From: Pseudonocardia petroleophila
GTDB taxonomy: Bacteria > Actinomycetota > Actinomycetes > Mycobacteriales > Pseudonocardiaceae
Assembly: GCF_014235185.1 (NCBI RefSeq)
Contig: NZ_CP060131.1
Span: 2,673,501-2,737,500 of the forward strand
Length of the DNA stretch: 64,000 nt
Direction: 5' to 3'
A model generated the notes under the pieces. That model was not told the origin of the DNA. It ran no database searches and was given only the letters and a program-made list of their open reading frames with translations. Position 1 is the stretch's first letter. Every line of letters starts with the position of its first letter. This document shows, piece by piece, positions 62,634-64,000 of the stretch. Position numbers and translations under genes: made by a program.

Positions 62634-63143
62634 ATGTCCGAAACGGCCATCCTCGCCGGCGGCTGCTTCTGGGGCGCCCAGGAGCTGCTGCGCAAGCGGC
62701 CCGGCGTCCTCTCGACGCGCGTCGGCTACTCCGGCGGCGACACCCCGAACGCCACCTACCGCAACCACGGCGACCACGCGGAGGCCGTCGAGGTCGTCTT
62801 CGACCCCGAGGTCATCTCCTACCGCGCGATCCTGGAGTTCTTCTTCCAGATCCACGACCCGTCGACGAAGGACCGGCAGGGCAACGACATCGGTCGCAGC
62901 TACCGCTCCGCGATCTACTACACCAGCGACGAGCAGAAGCAGGTCGCGCTCGACACGATCGCCGACGTCGACGCCTCGGGGATCTGGCCCGGCCGCGTCA
63001 CCACCGACGTCGAGCCCGCCGGCCCGTTCTGGGAGGCGGAGGAGGAGCACCAGGACTACCTGCAGAAGTCGCCCTACGGCTACACCTGCCACTACGTCCG
63101 CCCCGACTGGGTCCTGCCTCGCCGCGAGGCCACGGCCCGCTGA
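62634..63143 (+). CDS. msrA: Peptide methionine (S)-S-oxide reductase
   Basis: A 169-aa MsrA, repairing oxidised methionine. The catalytic motif GGCFWGAQ (Cys at residue 11) is at the N terminus, and [12 protein letters not shown] is conserved. The length is normal for the short cytoplasmic form. ATG 62634 follows GGAGG. The gene has its own short promoter region, divergent from DUF2231. Confidence 0.97.
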   Translation: MSETAILAGGCFWGAQELLRKRPGVLSTRVGYSGGDTPNATYRNHGDHAEAVEVVFDPEVISYRAILEFFFQIHDPSTKDRQGNDIGRSYRSAIYYTSDEQKQVALDTIADVDASGIWPGRVTTDVEPAGPFWEAEEEHQDYLQKSPYGYTCHYVRPDWVLPRREATAR

Positions 63144-63157
63144 CGTCGGCGCCGCGC

Positions 63158-63979
63158 TCAGAGGAGACCGGCGGCCCGGGCGGCCACCACCGCCCGGCCC
63201 CGGTTGTTCACCCCGAGCTTGCGCATGGCGTTGTGCAGGTACGCCTTCACGGTGACGACGCCGATGCCCATCGCGACGGCGATCTCGGCGTTGGTCGATC
63301 CGACGGCGACCAGCCGCAGCGCCTCCCGCTCCCGGGGTGACAGCGCCGGGGCCCCGGCGGCGGGCTCCACCGGCCCTCCGGCCAGGTCGGTGTGGATGCG
63401 GGCCAGCCGGGCCCGCAGCAGCGGGTCGGCCGTGGAGCGGGCGAGCTCGGCGAGCTCGGCGAGCGCCGCTCCGGCGGCGTCGACGCGGCGGGCGGCTGGG
63501 GCCGGTGTCCCGGCCAGTGCCGCCAGGTCCCGCGCGAGGTGCGCGGCGACGACCCCCGCGTTGCGGACGGCGACGTCGCCGATGCGCCGGCTCTCGCGCG
63601 CCGCGCCGTAGAGGACCCCGCGCACCGCGCCGTGGACGACGACCGGGTACGCCATCACCGACGCCAGCTGCTCGCGCTCGACGACGGCCTGGTCGTAGTC
63701 GTGGGTGATGCCGGGCGTCGAGGCGTAGTCGCTGACCCGGCACGGGGCCGACCGGGCCATCGCGGCGCCGCCCAGCCCCCGCCCGGTGACGACGCGGACG
63801 CGCCGCAGCGAGTCGCCGAAGGTCCCGACCGTCCGGCTGATGGACAGCTGCAGCGCGCCCTGCTCCGACCGGGTGCTGCCCCCGAACACGACCGGCAGCC
63901 CGGTCGCGCTCCGGAGCTCGGCCAGGCGCCGGGGCAGGGCCGCGTCGAGGGCCCGGGACAGCGCGTCGTCGTCGATCAC
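63158..63979 (-). CDS. GAF-LuxR type transcriptional regulator
   Basis: A 273-aa regulator with a GAF-like sensor in the N-terminal ~150 residues (GLGGAAMARSAPCRVSDY, then ESRRIGDVAVRNAGVVAAHL) and a C-terminal LuxR helix-turn-helix (LSPREREALRLVAVGSTNAE, MGIGVVTVKAYLHNAMRKLG). It is not a response regulator since there is no receiver. GTG 63979 is used. Convergent with msrA. Its target genes are probably beyond the right edge of the window. Confidence 0.88.
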   Translation of the reverse strand: MIDDDALSRALDAALPRRLAELRSATGLPVVFGGSTRSEQGALQLSISRTVGTFGDSLRRVRVVTGRGLGGAAMARSAPCRVSDYASTPGITHDYDQAVVEREQLASVMAYPVVVHGAVRGVLYGAARESRRIGDVAVRNAGVVAAHLARDLAALAGTPAPAARRVDAAGAALAELAELARSTADPLLRARLARIHTDLAGGPVEPAAGAPALSPREREALRLVAVGSTNAEIAVAMGIGVVTVKAYLHNAMRKLGVNNRGRAVVAARAAGLL

Positions 63980-64000
63980 GGACTCCTTCGTCCTGACCAG

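Overview
The window is high-GC actinobacterial chromosome, most likely from Pseudonocardia or a close relative in the Pseudonocardiaceae. The indications are strongly G/C-biased third codon positions, many GTG starts, 4-bp start/stop overlaps, an actinobacterial 2-oxoglutarate decarboxylase/dehydrogenase (kgd) with its DUF6104 neighbour, an F420-type LLM oxidoreductase, and DUF427 and CU044_5270-like proteins. The organism is an inference. No rRNA, tRNA, CRISPR array, phage or intact insertion sequence was seen.

Layout. 1-5.4 kb: the end of a c-di-GMP phosphodiesterase, a four-gene osmoprotectant ABC importer and a MOSC protein. 5.5-7.4 kb (minus): PadR regulator, prefix-domain membrane protein and SDR. 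7.5-12.4 kb: a metal-related stretch with a small membrane protein, a Tat lipoprotein multicopper oxidase, DUF5134, a frameshifted membrane gene, a PepSY-family remnant and an Nramp-like transporter that lacks the usual metal-binding motifs. 12.5-16 kb: an FtsK/EccC-like ATPase between two small helical proteins. 16-25.6 kb: DUF6104, kgd, NTF2-like, a truncated CU044_5270-like protein, an LLM oxidoreductase, a frameshifted DUF427 gene, NUDIX and acyl-CoA ligase. 25.7-32.2 kb: esterase, an ABC exporter pair and a fused two-half ABC exporter. 32.5-36 kb: a small conserved protein, glmS and a serine hydrolase. 36-42 kb: GAF regulator, response regulator, DUF4126, a phosphofructokinase with PPi-type residues, a cysteine-cluster/pentapeptide fusion and a ClpP homologue without its catalytic triad. 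42-48 kb: PhoX, two tandem LAS-peptidase-like wall proteins, alpha-carbonic anhydrase and a cold shock protein. 48-54.5 kb: VOC/TetR pair, hppD/Lrp pair, MFS, HAD and a winged-helix protein. 54.5-62.1 kb: a divergent envelope-type cluster. 62.1-64 kb: DUF2231, msrA and a LuxR-type regulator.

How the genes work together. Three divergent regulator/enzyme pairs (PadR with the multicopper oxidase genes, TetR with VOC, Lrp with hppD) have clear palindromic operators in their short intergenic regions, and all three regulators look leaderless. The best candidate for an undescribed system is 54.5-61.4 kb. There a CDP-alcohol phosphatidyltransferase and a membrane phosphatase/sulfatase-type enzyme diverge from a tightly overlapping run of dehydrogenase, pterin-synthase-like protein, glycosyltransferase, methyltransferase, LPG-synthase-type membrane protein and histidine phosphatase. 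This looks like a pathway building or modifying a membrane-bound lipid or glycolipid. The pterin-synthase homologue has lost its catalytic Cys and one zinc His.

Three genes are damaged: single-base frameshifts at about 10451-10454 and 22878, and an internal deletion in the PepSY-family gene. The two frameshifts could be sequencing errors. The deletion is harder to explain that way.
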